Shown here: positions 50,121-50,900 of the stretch, piece by piece | How positions within the stretch are numbered: position 1 is the stretch's first letter | How the letters are laid out: each line of letters starts with the position of its first letter | NCBI GenBank assembly: GCA_900751785.1 | Contig: CAADSM010000097.1 | Location: 1 to 50,900, forward strand | Source of the DNA: Lachnospiraceae bacterium | GTDB taxonomy: Bacteria > Bacillota > Clostridia > Lachnospirales > Lachnospiraceae | DNA length: 50,900 bases | Direction: 5' to 3' | Made by a program: the position numbers and the translations under genes | The notes under the pieces: generated by a model | What the model was told of the DNA's origin: nothing | The model's database searches: none | What the model saw: the letters and a program-made list of their open reading frames with translations, nothing else

Positions 50121-50900
50121 TTATCCCAGGATCCTCCTGGCAGACGCATTCGCCTCCCTGTAGATCTCCTCCGCGGGACAGTCAAGGAAAAATTCTCCTC
50201 CGCGGTAGAGGATCTTTCCTCCGATCATCGTCATCTTCACATTCTGCTTGCTCCCGCTGTATACGATGTTCTTCTCAATATTCTGGAGCGGCTGCATGTT
50301 CGGCTGCATCAGATCGATCATGATCAGATCTGCTTTCTTCCCGGCACTGAGCGTGTCGCACTCGGAAAGTCCCATCGCATGTGCGCCGTTCACCGTCGCC
50401 ATCTTCAGCACCTCCATCGCCGGGACTGCCTCCGGGTCATCGCATACTGCCTTCTGCAGCCCTGTCACGAGGAACATCTCCCGGAACATATCCAGACAGT
50501 TATTGCTCGCCGGTCCGTCCGTTCCGATCGCCACCGGGATGCCCATGTCGAGATACCGCTTCACCGGCGCGATCCCGCTGGCCAGCTTCAGGTTGGATGC
50601 CGGATTTGTCACGATCCAGAGTCCTCTCTCCTTTATGATATCAAAGTCCGCATCGTCCATGTGTACCCCGTGGAACAGACCGCCGCCGTGGCGGAACAGC
50701 CCCAGAGAGTCCATATAAGCCACCGGCGTCATCCCGGTCCGCTCCCTGCACTCTTCCACTTCTTTTCTTGTCTCGGAGCAGTGCACATAGACAGGGGCCT
50801 TATATTTCTCCGAAAGCGCCGCGATCCCCTCCATCAGCTCGCGGCTCCCCGCATACTCCCCGCGGGAGCCGAGACGGGGGGGGGACACCCCGTGCTTCTC
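50121..50900 (-). CDS. Amidohydrolase, MTA/SAH deaminase-like (C-terminal part, start outside window)
   Basis: At least 259 residues are in the window and the frame stays open to the edge. The protein resembles 5-methylthioadenosine/S-adenosylhomocysteine deaminases and related aminohydrolases: VYVHCSETRKEVEECRERTGMTPVAYMDSLGLF with a metal His, LFHGVHMDDADFDIIKERGLWIVTNPASNLKLASGIAPV, and IGTDGPASNNCLDMFREM with the catalytic Asp, ending in KKADLIMIDLMQPNMQP. The substrate cannot be fixed. A run of nine C (minus strand) near the edge codes for Ser-Pro-Pro. Confidence 0.86.
   Translation of the reverse strand, partial: EKHGVSPPRLGSRGEYAGSRELMEGIAALSEKYKAPVYVHCSETRKEVEECRERTGMTPVAYMDSLGLFRHGGGLFHGVHMDDADFDIIKERGLWIVTNPASNLKLASGIAPVKRYLDMGIPVAIGTDGPASNNCLDMFREMFLVTGLQKAVCDDPEAVPAMEVLKMATVNGAHAMGLSECDTLSAGKKADLIMIDLMQPNMQPLQNIEKNIVYSGSKQNVKMTMIGGKILYRGGEFFLDCPAEEIYREANASARRILG

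Overview
The window joins a temperate-phage genome to a stretch of Firmicutes chromosome. The host is most likely a gut Lachnospiraceae-type Clostridium. I infer this from the yicC-gmk-rpoZ-rimO-pgsA order, the NifU-like/GGGtGRT pair, the pyrB-pyrI pair, a DUF815 ATPase next to a chorismate mutase/prephenate dehydratase, a sortase-anchored surface protein, strong GGAGG ribosome sites and a class A RNase P RNA. No rRNA, tRNA, CRISPR array or IS transposase was seen.

Bases 1 to about 28,020 are the right part of a siphovirus-type prophage, cut by the left window edge inside the tape-measure gene. Reading back from the integrase end there is a lysogeny module on the plus strand (CI-like repressor, a small unknown protein, a PD-(D/E)XK-like nuclease, tyrosine integrase). 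A switch region with two candidate face-to-face promoters follows. Then a long leftward operon carries regulators, RecT and its partner nuclease, a replisome organiser, RusA, a DUF1351 protein, small unknowns and a late regulator. Next come a candidate DNA-modification block (DUF488-like, methyltransferase with Mom-like C-terminus, ParB), packaging (TerS, TerL, portal, minor capsid), a double Tad2-domain anti-defence protein, scaffold, major capsid, head-tail connectors, tail tube, tail chaperones and tape measure. Lysis genes and the far attachment site lie outside the window.

Bases about 28,020-34,000 are chromosomal and leftward: the NifU-like/GGGtGRT pair, then yicC-gmk-rpoZ-rimO-pgsA. 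Bases 34,000-39,325 encode a very large secreted metallophosphoesterase with lamin-tail domains. Its sortase anchor is cut off by one in-frame TAA. The 384-bp gap upstream holds a gapless 72-nt cloverleaf-shaped palindromic element next to rqcH.

Bases 39,700-50,900 hold rqcH, a DUF815 ATPase, pheA, a small membrane protein, a nitroreductase, pyrBI, DAHP synthase, rnpB, rnhA, a metallo-beta-lactamase-fold protein, a MoaB/Mog-like protein and the end of an amidohydrolase gene.

The main leads are: the cloverleaf element; the phage counter-defence set (double Tad2 protein and putative base-modification genes); a possible phase-variable prophage nuclease with a C10 tract; and the interrupted surface protein.
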